Source: Treponema sp. (GTDB taxonomy: Bacteria; Spirochaetota; Spirochaetia; Treponematales; Breznakiellaceae). Taken from it: 33,976 nucleotides of DNA. The first letter of the stretch is position 1. Every line of letters begins with the position of its first letter. Location: contig JAISBS010000106.1 in assembly GCA_031266075.1 (NCBI GenBank), positions 1 to 33,976 on the forward strand, read 5' to 3'. Position numbers and translations under genes: made by a program. A model generated the notes under the pieces. That model saw only the letters and a program-made list of their open reading frames with translations. It did no database searches and was not told where the DNA came from. Shown here in pieces: positions 1-6,962 of this stretch.

Positions 1-773
1 TCCTCGAAGACGAACATCCGCTTCTTGATCTCCTCCGCCAGTTCCGGGTCCTCGTCTTCCAGGGCTTCAATGATCTGCTTCTCCGAAGCCCGGTCTACCA
101 GGTTGAGGATCTCCACGATACTTTCCACGCCGCCGGCGGTGGTGTAGTCTTCGCTGGACAGGGTGGAGAGTTTTTTCTCCAGAACCCGTTCCACCTCCCG
201 GAGCACTTCCGGGCTGGTCCGGTCCATGGTGGCAATACGGCGGGCCACGTCGCTCTGGACCTCGTGGGGGAGGTTCTGCAAAATGATCGAGCTTTTGTTC
301 GGTTCCAGGTAGGCCAGGATCAGGGCGATGGTCTGGGGATGTTCCTGCTGGATAAAGTTTAAGAGGTGGGCCGGGTCGGTCCGGCGGATAAAGTCAAAGG
401 GCCGGACCTGGAGGCTGGAAGTCAGGCGGTTGATGATGTCGATGGCCTTCTGGCTCCCCAGGGATTTTTCCAAAAGTTCCCGGGCGTAATCGATGCCCCC
501 GGTGGAAATAAACTGGTTCGCCATCATCAGTTCCTGGAATTCCTGGAGAATGGCGTCTTTCTGCTCCGGTTCAATGGTTTCCAGCCGGGCGATTTCAAAG
601 GTCAGGGTTTCTATTTCATCTTCCCGCAGATACTTGAAGATCTCCGCGGAAATTTCCGAACCAATGGTTACCAGGAATATGGCGGCCTTTTGGCGGCCCG
701 TGTATTCCTTGCTCCCTTTTTTCTTGGAGCCGCCGACCATGGTGCTTGCGGATGTGGCGCCTGTTTTTGCCAT
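1..773 (-). CDS. fliG: Flagellar motor switch protein FliG, 3' end outside the window
   Basis: FliG is the rotor protein that joins the MS ring (FliF) to the C ring and takes torque from the stator at the cytoplasmic face. About 257 N-terminal residues are visible; the usual length is about 340, so the torque-generating C-terminal domain lies beyond base 1. The middle domain is clear, with the EHPQTIALIL motif near residue 140 and the EDPELAEEIKKRMFVFE stretch at the edge. A Lys/Gly/Ser-rich N-terminal extension of about 20 residues precedes the first helix. The ATG lies 3 bp after the fliF stop, and its GGAGGAG ribosome site is inside the last fliF codons, so the two are translationally coupled. 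Treponemes carry two FliG paralogues; gene order points to the one in the basal-body operon. Confidence 0.95.
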   Translation of the reverse strand, partial: MAKTGATSASTMVGGSKKKGSKEYTGRQKAAIFLVTIGSEISAEIFKYLREDEIETLTFEIARLETIEPEQKDAILQEFQELMMANQFISTGGIDYARELLEKSLGSQKAIDIINRLTSSLQVRPFDFIRRTDPAHLLNFIQQEHPQTIALILAYLEPNKSSIILQNLPHEVQSDVARRIATMDRTSPEVLREVERVLEKKLSTLSSEDYTTAGGVESIVEILNLVDRASEKQIIEALEDEDPELAEEIKKRMFVFE

Positions 774-776
774 ATA

Positions 777-2483
777 CTACTCCTCCAGTATCCAGGTGCG
801 GATAAGCTGGGCCACATCCTCAGGATGTTCCTTGGCCATGTTGGTAACCGACTCCAGCAGTTCCATCCGGGTCCGCTCTTCCACGGAGATGGACACATCC
901 ACCCCCTCTTCTTCCGCGTTGGCGATAGCCCCTTCCCGGATCGCCGCTTCCCGGCGGGCCCGTTCTTCGGCCTCCAGCCGCCGCCGCCGTTCTATCTCCC
1001 GGGTGATCATCCGGAACGCGATAAAGGCGATAAGGAGGATCACCAGCCCGGAGAGGAAGATCAGAATGGTGGTCTGAATCTGCTTCTTCCTGAAATAGGC
1101 GGCGTCCTCTTCGGCAAACTCCTTCGTCCGGTCAAAGGGGATATTCTGGACAGTTACCGAATCTCCCCGCCCGCCATTATACCCCACGGCGTCCCGAATT
1201 AAAAGCTGGGCCGAGCGAAGTTCATCCGGGGGTACGGAAATATATTCCCGTTCAATAGTACCGTCGGGCAGAACCACGGGGTTTCCCTTTTCATCGTATT
1301 TCCACTTCCATTGTCCGTCGATGTTCACCGACACCGTTACCCGGTCAATCTGGGGGCTCCGTTCTTCCTGGGTTTTTTCGTTGTTGATAACTTCGTTATG
1401 GGTTCTGGTCTCCTGGCTCATCCTGCCGTAGAGGTTCGTCATATCCTTAAAGGCCGGGGGGGTCTGGCCTTCCACACCAGCGGGCCCTTCGGGGTTGAGA
1501 CCGGTGCCTTCCCAGGTGGTAGTGCCGGTACTTTCGGAAACAGTTACCGAATCCAGCAGTATTGAATCATCGTAGGGAAGGCCGGGGGTCTGGGCTTTTT
1601 TGGTGATGGGAAAGTACTCTTCCCTTTCTATGGCTTTTTTGGACATATCCATGGCGATTTTGAGGTTCAGATCCCGAACCCGGTCGGCAGTGTAGATTGC
1701 CTGGAGGGAGGTAAGGACGATGGCCCGGTACTGGGCTTCCTGCCGGAGGATAATCTTCTGTTCTTTCTCAATCTGGTTCAGCCGGTCCATGGCGGCCATG
1801 CCGGTAAAATCGTTGAGGATGAGCCCCGTCTGATCGGTGATGACAATGTTGTCGTCCCGAAGTCCCTCGACGGCGTATTTCAGAATCTTCTGGATCCCTT
1901 CGATTTTTTTGCGGTTTTGGGTAATGTCGCTCCCCGGTTTGGGAGTGATGATCACGCTGGCGGTTACGGGGTTCTGGTCAGAACGAAACAGTTCCCGCAC
2001 CGGGGCCACGATGGTTACATCGGCGTCGTCCACCTCGTCAATGGCCCTGATGTGATCGGTTACCATCTGCCTGATAGCCCGTTGAAGGTTGACGTTCCGT
2101 TCAAAGTCGGTGATGGTCCACCGCTCCCGGTCGAAGATCGCCCAGGGGTCCGTTCCCGAGGGAATCAGATCTTCCCGGATCAGGATGGCCCGCATCCGCC
2201 GGGCGGTTTTTTCATCGGGAACCTGCACAATCCCCGCGGCGGAGACCTGGGTCTTCACCCCTTCTTCATTGAGCCGGGTTACAATCTTGTCCAGTGCCGC
2301 TTCATCCCGGATGGGCGCGTCGATCACCGGCACCATGGTGGGCGCGGAGGACACCGAAAAGAGGGCCGCCAGCCCCCCGATAACCGCCACGGCCACCCCG
2401 ACCAGGATGATCCGCTGCACCAATGACCACTTGCCCCACAAATTTTTTATCTGGGCGGCAATTTTTTTTATCCACTCGGTCAT
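777..2483 (-). CDS. fliF: Flagellar MS-ring protein FliF
   Basis: FliF forms the membrane-embedded MS ring, the base of the basal body and housing of the export gate. The 568-residue product has a transmembrane helix at about 23-43, a long periplasmic region with the two ring-building domains, a second helix at about 468-491, and a charged cytoplasmic tail ending in EDVAQLIRTWILEE, the FliG-binding end. I chose the ATG at 2483 because GGGAGGGG lies 5 nt upstream. A TTG five codons earlier would place its own start over that ribosome site. It follows fliE by 24 bp and runs directly into fliG. Length and architecture are normal for the family. Confidence 0.96.
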   Translation of the reverse strand: MTEWIKKIAAQIKNLWGKWSLVQRIILVGVAVAVIGGLAALFSVSSAPTMVPVIDAPIRDEAALDKIVTRLNEEGVKTQVSAAGIVQVPDEKTARRMRAILIREDLIPSGTDPWAIFDRERWTITDFERNVNLQRAIRQMVTDHIRAIDEVDDADVTIVAPVRELFRSDQNPVTASVIITPKPGSDITQNRKKIEGIQKILKYAVEGLRDDNIVITDQTGLILNDFTGMAAMDRLNQIEKEQKIILRQEAQYRAIVLTSLQAIYTADRVRDLNLKIAMDMSKKAIEREEYFPITKKAQTPGLPYDDSILLDSVTVSESTGTTTWEGTGLNPEGPAGVEGQTPPAFKDMTNLYGRMSQETRTHNEVINNEKTQEERSPQIDRVTVSVNIDGQWKWKYDEKGNPVVLPDGTIEREYISVPPDELRSAQLLIRDAVGYNGGRGDSVTVQNIPFDRTKEFAEEDAAYFRKKQIQTTILIFLSGLVILLIAFIAFRMITREIERRRRLEAEERARREAAIREGAIANAEEEGVDVSISVEERTRMELLESVTNMAKEHPEDVAQLIRTWILEE

Positions 2484-2507
2484 ATTCCCCTCCCCCAATA
2501 CAGGTGA

Positions 2508-2885
2508 TTATCTCGTATTAATTAAATCCCTCCAGTCCTGTACCAGCCGGCTCAAAACATTTCTGGTAATGTTGAGCGACATGCCGGCCTTGGCCTGGGC
2601 AATGGTAATGTCATGGACATCTACCGATCCCGGCTCGGTTATCGCCTGCCGGGACAGGGCGCTGGCAAACTGCTGATCCCCGGAAACCTTGTCCAGAGCC
2701 TGGAGCATGGTCTTTTCAAAGACGCCGGATCGGATCACCGCGTCGGCGCCGGTTTTTTCTTTCAGTTCGATAATGTTTTTGCCTATGCTTCCCGGTGTGG
2801 CGGGATTGGCGGCAAAATGTTTCGGATGAGTCGTTGTCATGGTAACGATATGTCCCGTTACCGCATCGGCGTTATAAATCGTCAT
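2508..2885 (-). CDS. fliE: Flagellar hook-basal body protein FliE
   Basis: FliE is the small adapter thought to connect the MS ring to the rod proteins FlgB and FlgC. The 125-residue product has a poorly conserved N-terminus and the typical C-terminal helical part, with VDVHDITIAQAKAGMSLNITRN around residue 90 followed by LSRLVQDWRDLI. The ATG is 3 bp after the flgC stop, and GGGGGGAGG at the end of flgC serves as ribosome site. Its place between flgC and fliF is the standard order in spirochaetes and Firmicutes. Confidence 0.93.
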   Translation of the reverse strand: MTIYNADAVTGHIVTMTTTHPKHFAANPATPGSIGKNIIELKEKTGADAVIRSGVFEKTMLQALDKVSGDQQFASALSRQAITEPGSVDVHDITIAQAKAGMSLNITRNVLSRLVQDWRDLINTR

Positions 2886-2888
2886 TTA

Positions 2889-3350
2889 TTACCTCCCCCC
2901 AATATCCAGGGCCCGCTGGAACATGGTCTTGGAACCTTCGATAATTGAGGCGTTGGCCTCGTAGGCCCGGGAGGCGGAAATCATGTCCACCATCTCGGTT
3001 ACAATATCCACATTGGGCAGTTCCACGTATCCCGCCCGGGGCCCGGTCTTGATGGCGTCCGGGTGGGTGGGATCATATTTCAGGGGGTTTTCCGCGGCGT
3101 AGTCTTTCTGAACCTCCACCACTCGGACGCCCCGGCCAATACCGTTGTCCATGGATTCCGGCAGAAAGGGGGAACGCCAGTAGGGGCTTTCCACCCGGGG
3201 CCGCATGATCACCCGGCTTCTCCTGAAGGGGCCCCCTTCGGCGGTCCGGGTAGTATTCACGTTGGCGATATTGTCGGCGATCACATCGGAGCGGACCCGT
3301 TCGGCGCTCATTCCCGAAGCGGCGATATTTATCGAATTAAAAATTCCCAT
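2889..3350 (-). CDS. flgC: Flagellar basal-body rod protein FlgC
   Basis: FlgC is a proximal rod subunit exported to the periplasm by the flagellar secretion apparatus; it has no cleaved signal peptide. The 153-residue product starts with MGIFNSINIAASGMSAERVRSD, the rod N-terminal heptad helix with the ANxxT-type motif that follows (DNIANVNTT), and ends with VDMISASRAYEANASII plus the C-terminal helix, as in all FlgC. The ATG is preceded by AAGGAGG at 6 nt. The gap to flgB is 12 bp and to fliE 3 bp, so the three are co-translated. Confidence 0.96.
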   Translation of the reverse strand: MGIFNSINIAASGMSAERVRSDVIADNIANVNTTRTAEGGPFRRSRVIMRPRVESPYWRSPFLPESMDNGIGRGVRVVEVQKDYAAENPLKYDPTHPDAIKTGPRAGYVELPNVDIVTEMVDMISASRAYEANASIIEGSKTMFQRALDIGGR

Positions 3351-3362
3351 TCAGCGCCTCCT

Positions 3363-3782
3363 TTACCGTAACGCCTGGTTAATCTGGCTAAATTCAAAAG
3401 TTTCCGCCTGGGCCAGCAGGGTGTAAGTCAACTGGTTTTCCAGGGCGGCCATGAATTCCTGTTCCGGGTCCACGTTGTTTCCGTTGTTGTTGTAGGTACT
3501 GGTATAATCCAGCACCCGCCGGATCTGGACATCCCGGTAATCCCGTTCCTTCCAGTTGGGGATATGTTTGGGATTGGTAAGGGTCAGTTCCAGCGCGGGC
3601 TTCTGTTTTTCCGTGTCCAGCGCCCGTTTCAGCTCGCTTTCATAATTCACAATAGACCGCTTAAAGTTGGGGACATTGGCGTTGGCCATGTTATTGGCAA
3701 TTACGTCCCGCCGCACCAGATTGGCGTCCATGGCCCGGTGCAGCATATCCACGGTCTGGGAAAAACTGTTTTCAATCCGCAT
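3363..3782 (-). CDS. flgB: Flagellar basal-body rod protein FlgB
   Basis: FlgB is the most proximal rod protein. The 139-residue product has the N-terminal helix (FSQTVDMLHRAMDANLVRRDVIANNMANANVPN, residues 5-37) and the C-terminal rod helix ending NQLTYTLLAQAETFEFSQINQALR. The start at 3782 is set by GGAGGT 5 nt upstream; a longer frame beginning 36 bp earlier lacks a ribosome site. It is the first flagellar gene after hslU, with a 57-bp gap, the widest within the hslV-to-fliG stretch, where a flagellar promoter could lie. Confidence 0.95.
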   Translation of the reverse strand: MRIENSFSQTVDMLHRAMDANLVRRDVIANNMANANVPNFKRSIVNYESELKRALDTEKQKPALELTLTNPKHIPNWKERDYRDVQIRRVLDYTSTYNNNGNNVDPEQEFMAALENQLTYTLLAQAETFEFSQINQALR

Positions 3783-3814
3783 ACAAACCTCCAAAACAAA
3801 ACTTTTCTTCTTAT

Positions 3815-3842
3815 TCATCGGCTGTTTTTTGGGGAGAACTTA
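3815..3842 (-). promoter_or_regulatory. Possible sigma-28-type promoter for the flgB operon
   Basis: In the 57-bp gap between hslU and flgB the minus strand reads TAAG, then 16 bases, then GCCGATGA. This differs by one base in each box, and by one base in spacing, from the flagellar sigma-28 pattern TAAA-N15-GCCGATAA. The TAAG overlaps the hslU stop codon. The match could be chance. If real, it would let flg/fli genes be transcribed separately from hslVU. Confidence 0.35.
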
Positions 3843-5417
3843 CAAAATATATCTCCCCAAATCCTGATCCGCCGCCAGGTCGTTGAGTTTTTCGTTCACA
3901 TAGTCAACGGTGATGGGAATCTCCGCCGGGGTAATGTCCGGGGCCTCGAAGGAAAGTTCCTCCAAAAGGGATTCCATGATCGTGTGGAGCCGCCGGGCGC
4001 CGATATTCTCCAGCCGGGCGTTTACATCCGCCGCCAGCGCCGCCAGCCGTTCAATGGCTTCGGGGGTAAAGTCTATCTTGATCCCCTCGGTGGAAAGGAG
4101 GCCCGTGTACTGTTTGGTCAGGGCGTTTTTCGGCTCCGTAAGAATCCGCTTGAAGTCTTCTTTGTCCAGGGAATCCAGTTCCACCCGCAGGGGGAAGCGG
4201 CCCTGCAGTTCGGGGATGAGGTCCGAGGGCTTGCTGACGTTAAAAGCGCCGGCGGCGATAAAGAGGACATGATCCGTATTCACCGGCCCCCACTTAGTGT
4301 TCACCGTGGCCCCTTCCACAATGGGAAGAATATCCCGCTGAACCCCTTCACGGGACACATCCGGCCCGCCCCCCCGGTCTCCCTTGACGGCGATCTTGTC
4401 GATTTCGTCGATAAAAATGATGCCCGTTTCTTCCACCCGCTGGCGGGCCTCGTCGCTGACCCGGTCCCGGTCGATCAGTTTTTCCGCCTCCTCGGCCCGG
4501 AGGATTTCCCGGGCCCGGGCCACAGTAACGACCTTTTTCTTTTTGGTTCCCCCGAAAAATCCGGCGATCCCCGAAAGGCTCGATTCCAGATCTTCCATGT
4601 TCCCCCCCAACATTTCCATAGAGGGAAACTGGGGGTTCTGGTTTACCATAATCTCCACGGTCTTGTCGTCCAGTTTACCCGCCAGCAGCATATCCCGGAA
4701 TTTTTCCCGTGTGGATATGTCCCCGGCGCTTTTTCCGGTCTTTTCGGCGCCCTCGGCCTCCGCTTTTTCCCTCTCCGTCCCGGCTGCTTCGGCGGGAAGA
4801 GCCGCCGGGGCTTCCTCGTCCCCGGCCTGCCGGCTGAAAATTGCGGGAATCCCCACCTGAATCGCCGTCCCCATAAGGCCGGGACCGTTGGGGCTGTCGG
4901 GATTGATGGAAAAAGTTCCCATGGGCCGGACCACCGGCGCGGGCCGGGACTTTTCCCGGGTCTTTTTTCCCGTCCCCGGAAGGAGCAGATCCAGCAGGGC
5001 TTCTTCGGCCCGCCTTTCCGCCTCCGCGTTGACCGATTCCTGCATTTCCTGTTTCACCATCTGAACCCCCGCGGCCATGAGGTCCCGAACCATGGATTCC
5101 ACATCCCGGCCCACATAACCCACCTCGGTATATTTGGTGGCCTCCACCTTGATAAAGGGGGAACCGGCCAGTTTCGCCAGCCGCCGGGCGATCTCGGTTT
5201 TGCCCACCCCGGTGGGGCCTATCATGAGGATATTTTTGGGGGCAATGTCCTCCCGGATATCCGGGTCCAGTTTGAGACGCCGGATCCGGTTCCGCAGGGC
5301 TACCGCCACCGCCCGCTTGGCCTTTTTCTGGCCCACGATATATTTATCCAGTTCCGCCACAATCTGCCGGGGCGTCAGGCGGTCCAGTCTTGTTTCGTCC
5401 AGTTTTTTGCTTCCCAT
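3840..5417 (-). CDS. hslU: ATP-dependent protease ATPase subunit HslU (ClpY)
   Basis: HslU is the AAA+ unfoldase that feeds substrates to the HslV peptidase in the cytoplasm. Visible motifs are Walker [10 protein letters not shown] (residues 67-75), the [13 protein letters not shown] segment after the pore loop, Walker [11 protein letters not shown] (about 332-341), and the C-terminal LGRYIL, the tail that docks into and activates HslV. The protein is 525 residues, well above the usual 440-470. The excess is an Ala/Glu/Gly/Pro-rich, probably disordered insertion in the I-domain at about residues 149-235. The ATG overlaps the hslV stop codon by one base (TAATG). Confidence 0.96.
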   Translation of the reverse strand: MGSKKLDETRLDRLTPRQIVAELDKYIVGQKKAKRAVAVALRNRIRRLKLDPDIREDIAPKNILMIGPTGVGKTEIARRLAKLAGSPFIKVEATKYTEVGYVGRDVESMVRDLMAAGVQMVKQEMQESVNAEAERRAEEALLDLLLPGTGKKTREKSRPAPVVRPMGTFSINPDSPNGPGLMGTAIQVGIPAIFSRQAGDEEAPAALPAEAAGTEREKAEAEGAEKTGKSAGDISTREKFRDMLLAGKLDDKTVEIMVNQNPQFPSMEMLGGNMEDLESSLSGIAGFFGGTKKKKVVTVARAREILRAEEAEKLIDRDRVSDEARQRVEETGIIFIDEIDKIAVKGDRGGGPDVSREGVQRDILPIVEGATVNTKWGPVNTDHVLFIAAGAFNVSKPSDLIPELQGRFPLRVELDSLDKEDFKRILTEPKNALTKQYTGLLSTEGIKIDFTPEAIERLAALAADVNARLENIGARRLHTIMESLLEELSFEAPDITPAEIPITVDYVNEKLNDLAADQDLGRYIL

Positions 5418-5968
5418 TATTCAAGCACCTCCAGAGTTATCTGTGAATTGGTGTAGATGCAGATGTTTCCCGCGATTTTCAGGCTCCGGTCGGCGATTTC
5501 CGCGGCGGAAAAGGAACTTCCCTCCAGATAGGCCAGGGCCGCGGCATAGGCGTAATTCCCCCCGGAACCGATGGCCAGCGCGTCCGCCGCGGGTTCTATC
5601 ACATCCCCGGTACCGGAGATGAGCAGGGTCTTGGACAAATCCGCGGTCAGGAGCAGGGCCTCAAGCCGCCGGAGCGACCGATCGAGCCGCCAGTCCTTGG
5701 CCAGCTCCACCGCCGCCCGGAGGAGGTCGCCGGAATACTCCTTGAGTTTTACCTCGAAACGATCAAAGAGGGTAAAGGCGTCAGCGGTGGCCCCGGCAAA
5801 ACCGCAAAGCACCTTCCCGTCCATAAGGCGGCGGACCTTCCGGGCGTTGTTTTTCATCACCGTTTCGCCCATGGTTACCTGCCCGTCTCCGGCCATGGCG
5901 ACTTTGCCGTCCCGCCGCACCGCCAGCACTGTGGTGGATCGAATCTTTCCGCCGTATATTTCACGCAT
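5417..5968 (-). CDS. hslV: ATP-dependent protease peptidase subunit HslV (ClpQ)
   Basis: HslV is the proteasome-like threonine peptidase of the HslUV complex. The conserved core [23 protein letters not shown] begins at residue 12, so the first 11 residues ([11 protein letters not shown]) look like a propeptide removed to expose the catalytic Thr12; E. coli HslV loses only its Met, whereas several other bacteria carry a short leader. I chose the ATG at 5968, about 10 nt after AGGAG; a TTG 24 bp further up would include the ribosome site. At 183 residues it has normal length. hslV is first of the hslVU pair, preceded by a palindromic element. Confidence 0.93.
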   Translation of the reverse strand: MREIYGGKIRSTTVLAVRRDGKVAMAGDGQVTMGETVMKNNARKVRRLMDGKVLCGFAGATADAFTLFDRFEVKLKEYSGDLLRAAVELAKDWRLDRSLRRLEALLLTADLSKTLLISGTGDVIEPAADALAIGSGGNYAYAAALAYLEGSSFSAAEIADRSLKIAGNICIYTNSQITLEVLE

Positions 5969-6001
5969 ATTTTTATCACTCCTCATTTTCAACTAACTCA
6001 A

Positions 6002-6052
6002 GTCTGTCCGGAGAGTAACCTCGAACCGGAGGTTCGTACTTTGCGGACAGAC
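6002..6052. repeat. Palindromic element between xerD and hslV
   Basis: A perfect 9-bp inverted repeat, GTCTGTCCG (6002-6010) and CGGACAGAC (6044-6052), encloses an inner hairpin CGAACC-gga-GGTTCG (6022-6036). The unit is flanked by the 7-bp direct repeat CTAACTC at 5993-5999 and 6054-6060; the second copy covers the last codons and stop of the xerD-like gene. There is no T-run after the stem on either strand, so it is not a standard terminator. It could be a REP/MITE-like insertion with a target duplication, or an mRNA-processing or stability hairpin. Confidence 0.6.
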
Positions 6053-6053
6053 G

Positions 6054-6962
6054 CTAACTCCTGACTCCGCGCGCCCGGGCGTACACTTTTTTCAGCCGCT
6101 CGATTTCCACATGGGTATACCGCTGGGTAGTGGAAATACTGGCGTGGCCCAGCAGTTCCTGCACCACCCGGACATCGCAGCCTGAGTTGACCAGGTGGGT
6201 GGCGAAACTGTGGCGGAGACTGTGGGGGTGAATGTTTTTTTCCAGTCCCGACCGCTCCGCGTATTTACTGATGATCCACCGGACGCCGGGAACCGAAATG
6301 GCCCCGCCCTTGCGGTTCACAAACACCTTGTCCGTGGGGGCCGCGCCGTCAGGCCCCACGGCCTTGACCCGGCTGTTCCGTTCCACAAGATATTCCTCAA
6401 GGCTCTCCCGGGCCTCGGCGGAAAAAAACACGTACCGTTCCTTGTCTCCCTTGCCGATGACCCGGGCCCCGCCCAGATCGGCCTCCAGATTTGCCAGGGA
6501 CAGGGACACCAGTTCGGAAATCCGCAGGCCCGCGGAATACATCACCAGAATCAGGGCCTTGTCCCGAACGGGCCAGAGAATCCCCGCTGTATCGGGAAGT
6601 TCCGCAAAGCTGGCCATTTCCTCCTCCCGGAGATAGGACGGCAGGGCTCTGGGGGTCTTAAGGTTCCGTAAATTGCCGCAGGGGTTGTCCTGCCGGCGGC
6701 CAAAACGGATGAGCCAGCGGTAATAGCCCCGGATCGCCGAGAGGGCCCGGTTCACGCTGACCGAAGCGATCCCCTCGGCGCTGAGGTCGGCGATAAAGCT
6801 CTGAACTTCGTAGGGGCCGGCCCGCTCGGGGACAATGTCGTGGTTCCCGCAGTAGTTTTTAAAATGGGAGAGGTCTTTCCCGTAGGCATCGAGGGTCCGC
6901 GTTGAAACGCCCCGGACCGCCCCCAGATACTTCAGGTATTCCCCCATGGTGTCCTCATTCAT
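6054..6962 (-). CDS. xerD: Tyrosine recombinase, XerD-like
   Basis: Site-specific recombinase expected to resolve chromosome dimers at dif together with a partner Xer protein. The 302-residue product has an N-terminal SAM-like core-binding domain (about 1-90) and the catalytic domain with Arg147 (AGLRISE), Lys171, His247 and Arg250 (HPHSLRHSFATH), His273 (LLGHAS) and the nucleophile Tyr282 (TTQRYTHV). All catalytic residues are present. The start overlaps the topA stop by 8 bp. A second, similar recombinase lies at 10945-11862; which one is functionally XerC and which XerD cannot be decided from sequence alone. In Firmicutes the recombinase at this position (between topA and hslV) is annotated xerC/codV. 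Confidence 0.88.
   Translation of the reverse strand: MNEDTMGEYLKYLGAVRGVSTRTLDAYGKDLSHFKNYCGNHDIVPERAGPYEVQSFIADLSAEGIASVSVNRALSAIRGYYRWLIRFGRRQDNPCGNLRNLKTPRALPSYLREEEMASFAELPDTAGILWPVRDKALILVMYSAGLRISELVSLSLANLEADLGGARVIGKGDKERYVFFSAEARESLEEYLVERNSRVKAVGPDGAAPTDKVFVNRKGGAISVPGVRWIISKYAERSGLEKNIHPHSLRHSFATHLVNSGCDVRVVQELLGHASISTTQRYTHVEIERLKKVYARARGVRS

Noticed and set aside
3564-5456. Open plus-strand frame of about 630 codons opposite hslU and hslV
   Set aside because: It is antisense to well-supported genes, rich in Pro, Gly, His and Phe, and has no family pattern. It is a by-product of high G+C third positions on the coding strand.
6002-6052. Intrinsic terminator between xerD and hslV
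   Set aside because: The stem is good, but no T-run follows on either strand, so it is listed as a palindromic element.
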